Positions 22,850-33,126 of a DNA stretch of 64,000 nucleotides are shown one piece after another (position 1 is the stretch's first letter; the number at the start of each line of letters is the position of its first letter). A model generated the notes under the pieces. The model made no database searches and was not told the DNA's origin. It saw only the letters and a program-made list of their open reading frames with translations. Both the position numbers and the translations under genes were made by a program. The DNA comes from Ignelater luminosus (lineage: Eukaryota; Arthropoda; Insecta; Coleoptera; Elateridae). The stretch is from contig VTPC01000639.1 of NCBI GenBank assembly GCA_011009095.1, positions 122,661 to 186,660 on the forward strand, written 5' to 3'.

Positions 22850-23745
22850 TTTTATATAAAAGGCTGCTTCTATTGTCGTTAATCATCGCTATTCGTGCCT
22901 GAGCACTGGCTTTAAAGGCCGTCGTTGGAGGCAAGGTAGTGAAGTCGGCTTGAGACGCTAGATTTTGTTTTATCGTTGGCATCGTGGCGTTCTTCAATTT
23001 TCTGGAGTTGAAGTTGGTTGGATGGATGTCGGCATTCATGATTTATCGGATTACTTGATGTTGTCAGAGTTAATAATTGTCGAATTCGTATTTGATGAAT
23101 TTCTGTTTTGATGTAGGCGACGGCGACGGGTGAAGATGTCGTAGGTGGTGCAGCGTTAACGGGATTGGAATTGGTGTTAGTTATGGATTGATGGGACGTT
23201 GGTAGATAAATAGTTGATTGATTGAGGTAGGTATGATTAATAATGAATGATTAGTGGATTTGGATTTGATTGGTTTGATATGATAATTGGAATGAGGGTA
23301 GATGTGGTAAACGGTTCTTTTCAGAAACACAACACCCCACGGTACGCGCCGAATTTGGGAAGGAATGGAATGGGAGAAGAAGGGGAGCACCAATGCGGTA
23401 ACCAACGGAAGAAGAATTTTAGCGGAGCCTCTGGTGCGAATATCACCCGTGGAGGCCTGGATTAATGATGGTGACCTGCCTCCCAGTGCAAGTCGTTTGG
23501 ATGAGGCTGAGAAATGGACTGGAACCCTGCCGGCTCTACGCCCCGCTGTAACGCAAGAGTCGGCAGGTGGAGTTGGAAACTACCACCCGGCCTCCAACCG
23601 GATGTTGAATTTCCTTGGAGTGCTGCTTACTTTTCTGCTTCAGCGCATTACCCAGTCCCAGTCAATCGTTTTACGTGGCGCTCGAAGCCGGACTCATTTT
23701 TTTTTTCTATATACAATTACTTCTGCAAATGATTGTACTTTGTTC
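22850..23745 (-). mobile_element. Probable 5' end of a LINE, antisense, 3'-truncated
   Basis: Noticeably more GC-rich than its surroundings, especially 23320-23700. Read on the minus strand it starts with a C/G-rich untranslated-like leader and leads into an ATG at 23039 followed by NADIHPTNFNSRKLKNATMP and TTLPPTTAFKASAQARIAM, a low-complexity Thr/Pro/Asn/Ala opening like those of LINE first ORFs. The frame runs into AT-rich DNA at about 22860, where the element seems to be cut off. Family not recognised. The plus-strand open frames at 23247-23754 are shadows. Confidence 0.35.
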
Positions 23746-23759
23746 GGGCTCTAAAATAT

Positions 23760-24800
23760 TTCTAATTTTTAAATCTATTTACATTTAAGCGTGTAAAAAA
23801 CTAACCATTTAAATTTGCAGATGATAGCGGTTTTATAAAACCGCCGAGTTTTAGTAACTTTTTAATTTTCTTTTGTGGATCTTCCCATAAGTTTCGTTTT
23901 TGGTCACCGCTTAAATACACTCGTTTTAGGCATTATTTAAAAAATTAAAAAATGGAAGCAAGTAGTAGTTTAATAACTACACAATTTTTCTCATAATAAA
24001 TGAAGAACAAAACGAATGTTAATACAAATTTTCCTATTTGATACTAATTAACAATGAGCAGTCTAAACTTTTCCTTTAAGAAACTGACCATTCTGAGTTT
24101 ATAGATTTCTAGAAAAGAGAATTAGGGCTTTTCAGAAGTGCATTATTGTATTACAGTTTAAAAGTTTCTTTTGTATCGAAAATTCTTTCATATCCCATGA
24201 TTTACAACCTATGTACTTACTTAACCGAAAAATAATTAGACATTCTTCTGATTGGAATTTAAACACGTGCAAACCATACCCTGGTTATTTATTAATACAT
24301 ACGTACTTGGAAAAATACAGTTGTGAGAGTTAGTGGTGCTATTTCATAAAGTGACCAGTTAATTGCATAGTTGAAAAAAATAATGGAAACAATGAGATTC
24401 ATCTTGTGGGTACTCTTTTCTTTAGGCCCCCGCATTGAGAATAGTTCTTACGCCACTGGTCTGGCCGACAAAAATTATCGAAAAAATTCTATTAGGACTT
24501 TTATTAGGCGAGATAATCCATCGAAAAGGCAAGTTCCTTTAATGTTCACTGCATCATAAATACTTAGTTTATAATGTTTTCAGTCCAGAAAGCTATGCTT
24601 TATTGTACTAGTAATATAAATATAAAGTAAATTGGACTCTACTATCAATGTCAGACAATATATTGTCACAGATATAAATATAACATTAATAACTATAGCA
24701 ACAACTAAAGAACGCTTTGATACTGTATACTTTCATTTTTAGAAACTAAAAAACATACATTAATGAACAGCAACTACAGAGTATACAACTAATAGCGGCC
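23760..24800. other. Gene-free AT-rich stretch
   Basis: No supportable gene. A 62-codon plus-strand frame at 24371-24559 has no recognisable motif. Confidence 0.45.
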
Positions 24801-24839
24801 GACGGTAAGGTTTACGACGTGAACACGACGAGAGCAAGT

Positions 24840-25395
24840 AACCGACTGAAAAATCTCGGAACCAATTGCCTTGAAACGCCCCCTGGTTGTCGGAACCAGC
24901 ATTGGCTACGAATATCTTCATATACTTGCGCCTCTTTCACAAATCCCTTACTCAATGACTATTGTAAGGAGTATTATAACATACGCTGCTGAGAACTGGA
25001 TAATCAAAACAACAGTATCAAAGCAAAATTATAGCTACAGAGATGGAGTACTGGAGAAGGTGTAATAGGGTTACAAAAATAGAAGAAATCTCAAATGTTA
25101 AAATTAAAAGAAGGATGTCAGTAGAAGAGGACGCCCTCACCTACATCGAAAGAAAGCGTCTATATATGGCATGGCCACGTCAGAAGAACACCAGAAAAAA
25201 GATGAATCTCAAAAGTCACGGATTGGAGCCCAACAGGGAGACGGAAGAGGGGTAGAGCAAGAAGATCATTCAGGGATGAAGTAGACCAGGCTATAGAAAG
25301 AAGAAACCTTAGAGAAGGAAGTTGGAACAACAAGGAAGAATGGAGAGACCGGTTAAGATAGGGTAGACTGCACCAGCTGTAAACAGCCCTATATA
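24840..25395 (+). pseudogene. LINE 3' end with (TA)n tail
   Basis: C-terminal coding region of a non-LTR element in shifting frames: IVRSIITYAAENWIIKTTVS (24951-25010), RRMSVEEDALTYIERKRLY (about 25107-25164), HGHVRRTPEK, then GRRKRGRARRSFRDEVDQAI and RRNLREGSWNNKEEWRDRL (to about 25360). These are the usual LINE C-terminal landmarks (TYGAE-W, W-GH-RR, GRP-R--W). It ends in CTATATATATATAG at 25389-25402, like the LINE ending at 33114. It could be the distal part of the family seen at 19530-20690. Confidence 0.78.
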
Positions 25396-25412
25396 TATAT
25401 AGATTTTGTGAT

Positions 25413-26490
25413 AAAAAAAAATCTATGTCTGTGACCTCGGTGCGCCACCGGAAACCGTGTCACATCAAATAAACCACTAAATTTTGACACATTTTTAAGT
25501 TTGGCCGACTATCTTGGAAACTAAGCGTTTCTCGCAAAGAGTATTTATTTTCTTTTTTAAAGTAGACTAACTTAGCTATAATTTAAGCATAGAACGAGAT
25601 CTGTATATTTAGTAGGTCCTGAGATACAGCTTTTTGAGAAATGACTATGTTTTCAAAAAACATAGCAATACAGTACATTTGTCTACACTGATTGTTTCAA
25701 TTCTCTCTGCTACTCTTTCAAGAGTGGAAGGTGCATCAACTTCTTCGTCGTTGCAGTCAATGAGTGGTTGTGGGCTGTTGTCGCATAACTATCCAATGCA
25801 TAGAGTGCATAGGGAAGAACAATTGAGCCCTGACTTCCTGCACCTTTTCTTGCACTCGCATGAAATAAATTTAAGCAGGAGCTGCTTGCCTATCACTTTT
25901 GCGTGGAAAGGGACCCAAACTTATAGCAACCCACTTTCTTTCAAAAGGATTTTTTTTATTTCCCAACCATGTCTACACTTGGTAATAAGTCCTCAGGTTA
26001 TGATACTTAGCAGCATCACTGGTTGGCGGCAGTCTGTCAAGATTGAATCTGGTTTTGGCTGCTACTCCTGTAAATAGATTGTAGCGCATGTTGTTCCGGT
26101 CTTCTTTTTTGAGGTCCCCTTCACACAGTTGAACAACAATAGATAGCCCTGCCTTAGCAACTTCCTCAGCTGTAGCCTGAAACTCAAGAAAACCCTTGCT
26201 TCATTTTCAAGGTGAAGTCGTTTTTTGAAACAAATTTAGCGGTTTGTTTGCAAAAATAGTCATTTCTTGATAAGCTGTATCTCAGGAACTACTCAACATA
26301 CAAATCTCGTTCTCTGCTCAAATTATAGCAATTTTAGTCTACTGTAAAAAAGGAAATAGACACGTTTTGCATAACACACTTAGTGTCCAAGTTATTCGGC
26401 AAAAACTTAAAAAAGTAGCAAAATATAGCGGTTTTTTTAATGTGGCGCGGTTTCTGGTGGCGCGCCGAGGTCACAAACTTGGATTTTGTA
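25413..26490. mobile_element. Long-TIR DNA transposon derivative
   Basis: Imperfect inverted repeats of about 240 bp close this element. On the left CTGTGACCTCGGTGCGCCAC begins near 25420; on the right the mirrored GTGGCGCGCCGAGGTCACAA ends near 26477. Further matched pairs include AGTAGACTAA and CTGAGATACAGCTTxTxxAGAAATGACTAT. The centre holds a minus-strand protein remnant. Exact ends and target duplication could not be fixed because of AT-rich flanks. Confidence 0.75.
25690..26095 (-). pseudogene. Cys-rich (CXC-like) transposon protein C-terminus
   Basis: On the minus strand: NLFTGVAAKTRFNLDRLPPT, SDAAKYHNLRTYYQV, a stop in place of what is probably Gln, TWLGNKKNPFERKWVAI, a frameshift, then SCECKKRCRKSGLNCSSLC and TLC, followed by an acidic tail. 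The C-x-C-x3-C-x6-C-x3-C spacing resembles tesmin/TSO1-type CXC motifs found at the end of a repetitive insect transposon protein. I recall the LPPTSDAAK...Q-WLG block as characteristic of that family, but its formal name is not certain to me. It is enclosed by the TIRs at 25413-26490. The plus-strand 147-codon frame over it is a shadow. Confidence 0.5.
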
Positions 26491-26499
26491 TGACTGTAT

Positions 26500-27215
26500 A
26501 ACCAAATAAGATATTAAAAATTTAAAACTACCCGATCTTTTGCAAGGAATCGCCCTTTTTGTGTACAGATTTACTGCACTAATACCATGACAACACAAAC
26601 TAAGTAATAACCAAAATCTCAATAAGTCTAAATTTGATGAACGAAATACTTAATTATAAACAAGCAAACTACTACTTGTGCTTGCGTTTACCAAGTAAAA
26701 AGAGTTGCCTGGTCGACTTGACAAGCACATACTTTTAAGTTACTATATAATGAACTTGAATATTGTGAAATCAATTGATGAAAGTTCTATTGTTCTATAG
26801 TTGTGATTGTAGGGTAAGCAGTACAGTTGTTGTCACCTTGACAGATATTGATATTGCGTTAAATATTTCACAATATTGTTGGTATCTTATGTAGCTACGA
26901 TATATCCATTATAAGTATCTGTCTAAAATACGATTGAAAAAAATAACAAACAAATAAGTAAAACCCGTCTAATTGCAGCTATTAACCTATAGGTGTCTAT
27001 AACCGTCTTTAACTGAAAAAGTAGAATAAATCCGACTAACTTATATTTTGGTAGTATTTAGTACTACATAGCTAAGTAAAGTTGAAAGAGTAGTTTTTCT
27101 CGGTTCTAAACAGTTACTGACACCCTGTTAATAGCTAAAAAAGGAGTATCAATAACTGTAACCCGTCTCCTTGCATGACAATATCAAAAGACTAGAAAGG
27201 AAATAACGTATTAAA
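26500..27215. other. Gene-free AT-rich stretch
   Basis: No coding or repeat signal I can support. Confidence 0.5.
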
Positions 27216-27221
27216 AAAAAT

Positions 27222-28235
27222 ATCAAAAAGATGACATTCAAAAAGCCATAGAAAAAGTGAAGAATGTGATGTCCAAAAAAAAGCCACCAAACTATGTGGG
27301 ATTCCTAGAATCTTAATCTTTCGTTTAAACGAGAAATCTGAAAAGACAGGTCATGACCCAAATTTTCTGTTGACTGAGACGGAAGAGAATACTCTCGTCG
27401 AATGGATACTAACATGCCAAAAAAAAGGTTTTTAGAAGATGCCGGAAAGATATATCGTAGCAAGCGTCAAATAAGTTTTTTAAAAATAATATCTGAAACA
27501 ATTCATTTAGAGACAATCGACACGACGAAAGATGATTTCAAACGTTTTTGAAGAGACACGTAATTTTGACACATAGAACAATAGAAGCAATAATTCCTGC
27601 CAGTTCAGTTGTAAGTGAGAAAGATATAAAAAGTTGGTTTAGCAATGTTCAAGAATATTTGATGTCAAAAGTTTGAAGAGTAATTTTAAAAGATTCTAGT
27701 AGAATTTATTAATGCAGACGAGACCAACTTTTTGTGTCCAAAAGGAAAAACAGTTGTAGCGATGAAAGGCCACTGAATGGTCACGAAGTAAATAGCGTCG
27801 ATGTTACATCCTTATCTTAAACAGAATGGAATAACTTTTCCAGTAATTCAGTTTGTAGATAAGCACTCAACTCATCTAACATATCAGTTGAATGAACTGT
27901 GAACAAAGCTAATGAAATTTAGTTAGCTTTATATCCTGATTCAAGTATTTTGTAGTCAGCTGATGCCGCGGCATTTGAAACTTTAAAAGAAGGATGGCTA
28001 AATGGCGAGAAGAAACTTCCTTAGAGGACTTCACAAAAGAAAAACTTGCACCGTTTTTGAAAGTTGGATTGAAAATGGATTTAGAGCATGTGGTATTTTG
28101 CCATGGAATTTTGAGGCAATAGATTATAGTAAATGTATTGGGCAGAAGCAACATTGTAGAACAGTCAAAACGCAAAATGAGAACACTAAAACTGCAAGTA
28201 AAAACTCTAGAAATATAAGAACTGTTTAACTTTGA
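27222..28235 (+). pseudogene. Pogo/Tigger-like transposase pseudogene (DDE_1 type)
   Basis: Decayed cut-and-paste transposase. The N-terminus resembles a psq/CENP-B type helix-turn-helix (DIQKAIEKVKNVM near 27228, KATKLCGIP near 27283), followed by LLTETEENTLVEWILTCQKK (about 27363-27422). The catalytic core begins with FINADETNFLCPKGKTVV at 27705-27758, which contains the first Asp. Further on come VDKHSTHLTYQLNE, LALYPDSSIL, and AAFETLKEGWLNG (about 27968-28006), and the C-terminal signature SWIENGFRACGILPWNFEAI followed by DYSKCIG (28062-28143). Many stops and frame changes throughout; an open 75-codon piece at 28002-28229 is the only long intact part. Confidence 0.75.
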
Positions 28236-29700
28236 TACTCTTAAGAAAATACTTTGTCACGAACTCGTATCAAAATTGGAATTAAATAGTTTTATCGCAA
28301 AATAGAAAAGTATAAACTTAGAAAAGTTGCACTAAATATGGAATTATTTTAAAAACAGAAGTGAGTGAGTTGACGAGACAAATGATGTATTTTCAGAGAT
28401 TTAAGACTACCAACAACATAGGAGCTTCAGAAATGACTGAAATGCTAAATGTATAGGTAGTTAAACTGACTATTTACCAACGCAGAAGGTACTAACGTTT
28501 CATAAAGAAACTTTAAACAGACATTGATCGTAAGAGACTATTACATGGATGAATATTTCAGTCTTCAAAAATTTGATCTTCCCAACATGCCGGGCAAATC
28601 TAAACAATTCTATTTCTGAAGCGGATCCTGCTAAAACTTCAATCAATATTTCTATAAATATATGAGAAAGTTCCAGAAATGGAAATACAAGTGATCCTTG
28701 AAATCCCAACGATACAAGTCTAATTTAAAAAGTATACAAGAATGGGAATATGTATAAAGAGCGAAAGTCCTAAGTAGACGTGATAAAAGGTAATCAAATC
28801 CTGAAAGCTACCATTAAAGAAAATCACAGTAAACCTTACATGAGAACCGTTAATTTAGAAATTAGAACCCCAAAACATGTCGCGCCTCTTGGTTATGGGC
28901 CTGTTTAAATGCAACTAAATATTTTTAACTTCCCATGCAAAAAAGTCTGGCAGGCATGTTTCACTCAAAATTTAAAGTTTACTTTTCATAAAATACAAAA
29001 ATTTATCCCAGATTAACAAAACAAAGTATAAATTACCCGCAATTGAGATTTTTGTTTAAATTAAATAATCTTATATCATAATTTTATTTTAATGATAAAA
29101 GTCAAAACTATTTTAAAATGGCAAGACCGTTTTATTTATCTAAAATACTAAACTGTATTATTAGGAATCTTACGTTCTACCCAAATGTTCTAGGAAAGAT
29201 GATTATCACAAGAACTGAAGACTATCCCTTATGGAATTTACAATCCCGTGATAAAGCCTGTAAGAAGATTACGGAAAGTGATTTCCTGCCAAAAACATTT
29301 TTAAGGGTGGTCCTTCAACCAAAATTCAGCCCTCCGAAAGAAGCAAAGAAACGAAACGAAAATAAAAAAAATACAATAAAATTGACGTGAGAATTCATCT
29401 TGATCTCAAAAATGATAAAAAAGTCAAAAATAATTATATCCGGAATTGAAGCTTGCTTCAGATTTCTATAGACTGTTACCACTAGAAGAATGTCTCCCCA
29501 TGCAGCTGAAGAGAGGTAAGCATCTGGGGTTCTATAAAGATGGGGAAAAGAGAAATCAAAAAGATTCCAAATATTCTCCGAAAGCAACAATAATTATGTC
29601 AACGCCACACAACTTAGAAGTAATAAGAGGGCGTTACACACCAAACAAAAATAAAAATTTAATAAACACAGAAAGATGTTGAATGTTTATTTTATATTTT
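28236..29700. other. Gene-free AT-rich stretch
   Basis: A 90-codon frame at 29118-29390 and an overlapping minus-strand one carry no motif I recognise. No repeat structure seen. Confidence 0.4.
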
Positions 29701-29712
29701 TAGAACCTGAAA
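29701..29712. repeat. Left 12-bp target-site duplication of the LINE
   Basis: TAGAACCTGAAA, identical to 33115-33126 next to the (TA)n tail of the LINE. It sets the 5' limit of the insertion at 29713. Confidence 0.85.
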
Positions 29713-30195
29713 AAGACATAAGAATTAAGGTCAGCACAAGAGATAGGACAAAAGACGTGCGTACTAGAAATAGAAACATTCCCAGAAAAAATGACAATAA
29801 TGAATAACAAAAACAAATTGAAAACCTAAAAGACAGAAAGCTATACATAAATAACGACTTGGAATAGAAAGAAAAACACAAAAACACATTAGAAAGCAGG
29901 TAATGGAAGAAAGAAATAATGGAAAAAACATCAAAGTAGGATATAGGAAATTAATAGTGAATGGACAAGAATGGACATTAGATGATGAAAAAGGAAGATT
30001 GATAGAAACAAAGAAATATGATAATAAGACAAAAAATGAAAACTCAAAAACCTAATAATGATAGAAAAGGAGGATAATGACGTGAAAATGGTAAAGAATT
30101 CAAAAAGAAATGTAGACAGAAAACGGAAAGATATAAAAAAAACTCTAGAAGTTAGCAACAACGAATGTGAGAGGTTAAATAGAAAAGAATAGAAA
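29713..30195 (+). pseudogene. LINE ORF1 remnant
   Basis: Charged, likely coiled-coil sequence in broken frames (NLKDRKLYINNDLE), then an intact stretch from about 29892 to 30053 with NIKVGYRKLIVNGQEWTLDD. The VGYRKLIVNG block has a counterpart in the second LINE near 56810 (YKK...IVNGIEYEWNE), supporting an ORF1 RNA-binding protein shared by both. Stops separate the parts. Confidence 0.6.
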
Positions 30196-30197
30196 TT

Positions 30198-31047
30198 AAA
30201 CGATGAATTTACTAAATTAAACCTAGACCTGATAAGAATAACAGAAACAAAGAAGAAAGGGATAGGAAAAATGAAATTAGAAGATGGACATCTACTAGTC
30301 TACAGCAGAGTGGCAAAGGAAAAAAAAAGCAGCAGCGGGAGTGGAATGTATAATAAATAAAACAAGAAAAATGATGTGCAAAGTTGGAAGAGATGGACAG
30401 AAAGAATAATAACAGTAGAATTAAAAGATGAAACAGGTGAGGAGATGACGAAAATAACAGTTTATAGACCTAATGAAGGTAAAACCGCAGAAATGAACAA
30501 TCAATTCTGGGAAAAACTTAACCTTGCAACAGAAAATAGTAAGGGAAAAATGTTTGTTATAGGAGATTTTAATGCGAGAGTAGGGAAAAAATGAAAAAGC
30601 CATAGATACTATAGGTACACACGGAGTAGAGAAAGAAAGCAATAATGGAGAAGAATAATACATTATTGTGAAATAAATGATCTAATAGTGACAAATACTT
30701 TTTATGAACACAGAAATGTACACAAGTATACGAGACAAGAGAAGGAAGAACTAGATAGATCGATTCTTGATTATGTATTAGTGGAGCAGTGTAACAGAAC
30801 AGTCATACGAGACGTAAAAGTAAAACGAAAACCTGAGATAAATAGCGACTACTATCTACTAGAAGCAAAAATTAAGAAAACAAAAGCCAAGGAAGAAGAA
30901 AACACCAAAGAAGATACAAGAAAGATAACATATAAAATTATAAAAACGTATAAACTGAAAAATAGTGCAATAGCAAAAGAATATGGTCTGGGAGTTAATA
31001 ATGAAATAGCGGTAATATTAGGATTGGAAGACTTGGAACAGATGTGA
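30198..31047 (+). pseudogene. LINE AP-endonuclease domain
   Basis: Endonuclease that nicks the target to prime reverse transcription. Visible pieces: LNLDLIRITETKKKG near 30217, IITVELKDETGEEM, ITVYRP, and the diagnostic FVIGDFNARVGKK at 30553-30591, followed after a frame change by NTFYEHRNVHKYTR and LDRSILDYVLVEQ (30690-30792), which match the C-terminal part of LINE endonucleases (T-W--P----IDYIL). Two stops near 30357 and one at 30592 break it. Confidence 0.82.
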
Positions 31048-31049
31048 CA

Positions 31050-33042
31050 TAGATTTAGACAAACACCAAAGGAAGTAGCCGAATAAATATGTGGTGTGAT
31101 AACAGTGCATAAGGTCAGAAAACAAACCAATTGGTAGAACAATGAAATACAAGAACAAGTAAAACACAAAAAAAAGAAAATGGAAAAATATCTAACCAAT
31201 AGAACAGAAGATAATTATAACGAATATAAAAAACAAAGCACACGAGTAAAAGTTATGGTGAGAGCAGCGAAGGAAGAAAGTTGGAAAGATTTTGGAAGAC
31301 AAATAGAAACAAATAGTAAAGAAAATCAAAAACTATTTTAAAAAGTATTGAAAACAACATCTGGAAAAAACCTCAGCAGTGCAAAATAATTAATAAAGAA
31401 GGACAATTCCCAACAAAAGATAACAAAATCATTCAAAGATGGAAGAAATACTTCCAAGAATTGCTAGATGAAGAAGACGAACAGGACATAGAATCTATGC
31501 TAAATAGAGACGAAGATGAAAACGAAAAAATATCAGATGTAATAACGATAGAAGAAGTTACTGAAGCATTAGAAAGAACAAAAAATGGAAAAACTCCAAG
31601 GTATGATGGGATTACTGCAGAAATGTTAAAAAGTATGGGAATAGAAGGTATCATATTATTTGTAATTATATGTAATAAGGCCTGAAAAGAGAAGAAAATA
31701 TTCAAAGATTGGCAAACAGGTGTAATCTTACCTATAGGTGATGCACGGAACTGCAGTAATTATAAACGTATAACCCTATTAAGTACGGCAGTAAAGACTT
31801 AATGAAAGAGTACTAGAAAATAGACTAAGAGAAATAGTAGAACCGACATTACTAAAAGCACAGAGTGGATTCAGAAAGGAAAAACAAATTTTGCAAGATC
31901 ACGAATTTACAATAAAAGAAGTTATACAAAAAACGCTCTCGAGCAATAACAAAGCCTACATGGCATTTATTGATCTAGAAAAGGCGTTTGATAAGGTGAG
32001 AAGACAAAAGGTGTGGGAAAGCTTAGAAAGATAAGGCGTAAATAAACAATTTATACACGCAATTAACAGTTTATATAAAGTAAACATGAACTTGTAGTAA
32101 GCAGAAAGAAGAAGTCAGAATCGTTCCAAATTACAAGAGGATTAAGGCAAAAAGGAGAAATGAGTCCAGCACTGTTTATAGTATTCGTCCATGAAATAAT
32201 GAGAAAGTATATGCCGGAATTGAAAAGACTCCAGGTAGGGCACAAAAAAATGCAGATCACAGAAATATCAGAATGTGCATTTGCAGATGATGTAGTACGT
32301 AATTATGGCCAGAAATGAAAAGGACCTGTAAAAGAATCTTAAAACATGGAATAAAGTACTAACCAAGTTTAGAATGAGAACAAACAGTGAAAAAACAAAA
32401 ATAATGGTAGTATCTAAGAAACCACAACAGATAAATATACAGATAGATGGAAAGACGATAGAACAAGTAGAAACCTTTAAGCACCTCGGAGTGACAATAG
32501 AAAATAAGGAAGGACAAAAAAAAAATGCTTTAATGAAGGAATAGAAAAACAGCAAAATTATTTCATACAATAAAGAATACTTTTATCAGCAAAAAAGAAA
32601 TCAGCAGAAAAACTAAAATGAATGTTTTTAACACAATATACAGACCAGTGCTTACTTATGGTAGTGAAACATGGATTATGACAACAAGAATAAAAAGTAA
32701 AATTCAGGCGCTCGAAATGAAATACTTACGTAAAATTATAGGAATTACGATAAGAGACAGAATACGAAATACTGAAGTACGACAAGAACTGAAGACCAAG
32801 TCCATCCTAGAATATATTGAAGAAAAACAATTAAGCTGATGGGGACATCTAAAACGTATGGATGAGAATAGACCAGTCAGACAACTGTGGGAAACAAAAA
32901 TACATGTGAAAATAAATAGAGAAGGACCTAAAGAAATATGGAATAGTGTGATATCAGAAATACTAATAAAAAGAGGAAAATCCATAAACGAAACTAGTAA
33001 ATTAGCAATAAAACAAAAAACAGTGGTCAAAGTTCGTGCATA
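31050..33042 (+). pseudogene. LINE reverse transcriptase and C-terminal domain
   Basis: RT of the LINE in several frames. 31461-31685 has ITIEEVTEALERTKNGKTPR with YDGITAEMLK (fingers). Motif A is MAFIDLEKAFDKVRRQKVW at about 31959-32017. ITRGLRQKGEMSPALFIVFV follows near 32134, and motif C CAFADDVV near 32275-32297. KHLGVTIENKEG lies at about 32480. 32618-32839 encodes YRPVLTYGSETWIMTTRIKS and, after a TGA in place of Trp, WGHLKRMDENRPVRQLWE, ending at 33042. Catalytic aspartates are kept, but at least five stops or frameshifts disable it. Confidence 0.85.
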
Positions 33043-33100
33043 ATTTAAAGTGAGTTAAAGTGAAAACTATACCCAACACCGTAACGTATAAGGGCATAAG

Positions 33101-33126
33101 ACTATATATATATATAGAACCTGAAA
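33101..33126. repeat. (TA)n LINE tail and right target-site duplication
   Basis: CTATATATATATATATAG runs into TAGAACCTGAAA (33115-33126), identical to 29701-29712. Confidence 0.85.

Larger units (their letters stand above)
29713..33114 (+). mobile_element. LINE (ORF1, AP endonuclease, RT), (TA)n tail
   Basis: A 3.4-kb non-LTR retrotransposon with a 12-bp target duplication on both sides and a 3' end in (TA)n (33101-33115) rather than poly(A). Coding starts immediately at the 5' end, so it is 5'-truncated within ORF1. The order is ORF1 remnant, endonuclease, reverse transcriptase, C-terminal domain. The copy at 56360-60128 has the same plan. A microsatellite tail is typical of RTE-type and some related clades, but the clade is not proven. 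Minus-strand open frames across the region are shadows of A-rich coding DNA. Confidence 0.88.

Noticed and set aside
25634-26077. 147-codon plus-strand frame
   Set aside because: The recognisable protein lies on the opposite strand; this is its shadow.
29687-33030. Many Phe/Ser-rich minus-strand frames
   Set aside because: Antisense shadows of A-rich LINE coding sequence.
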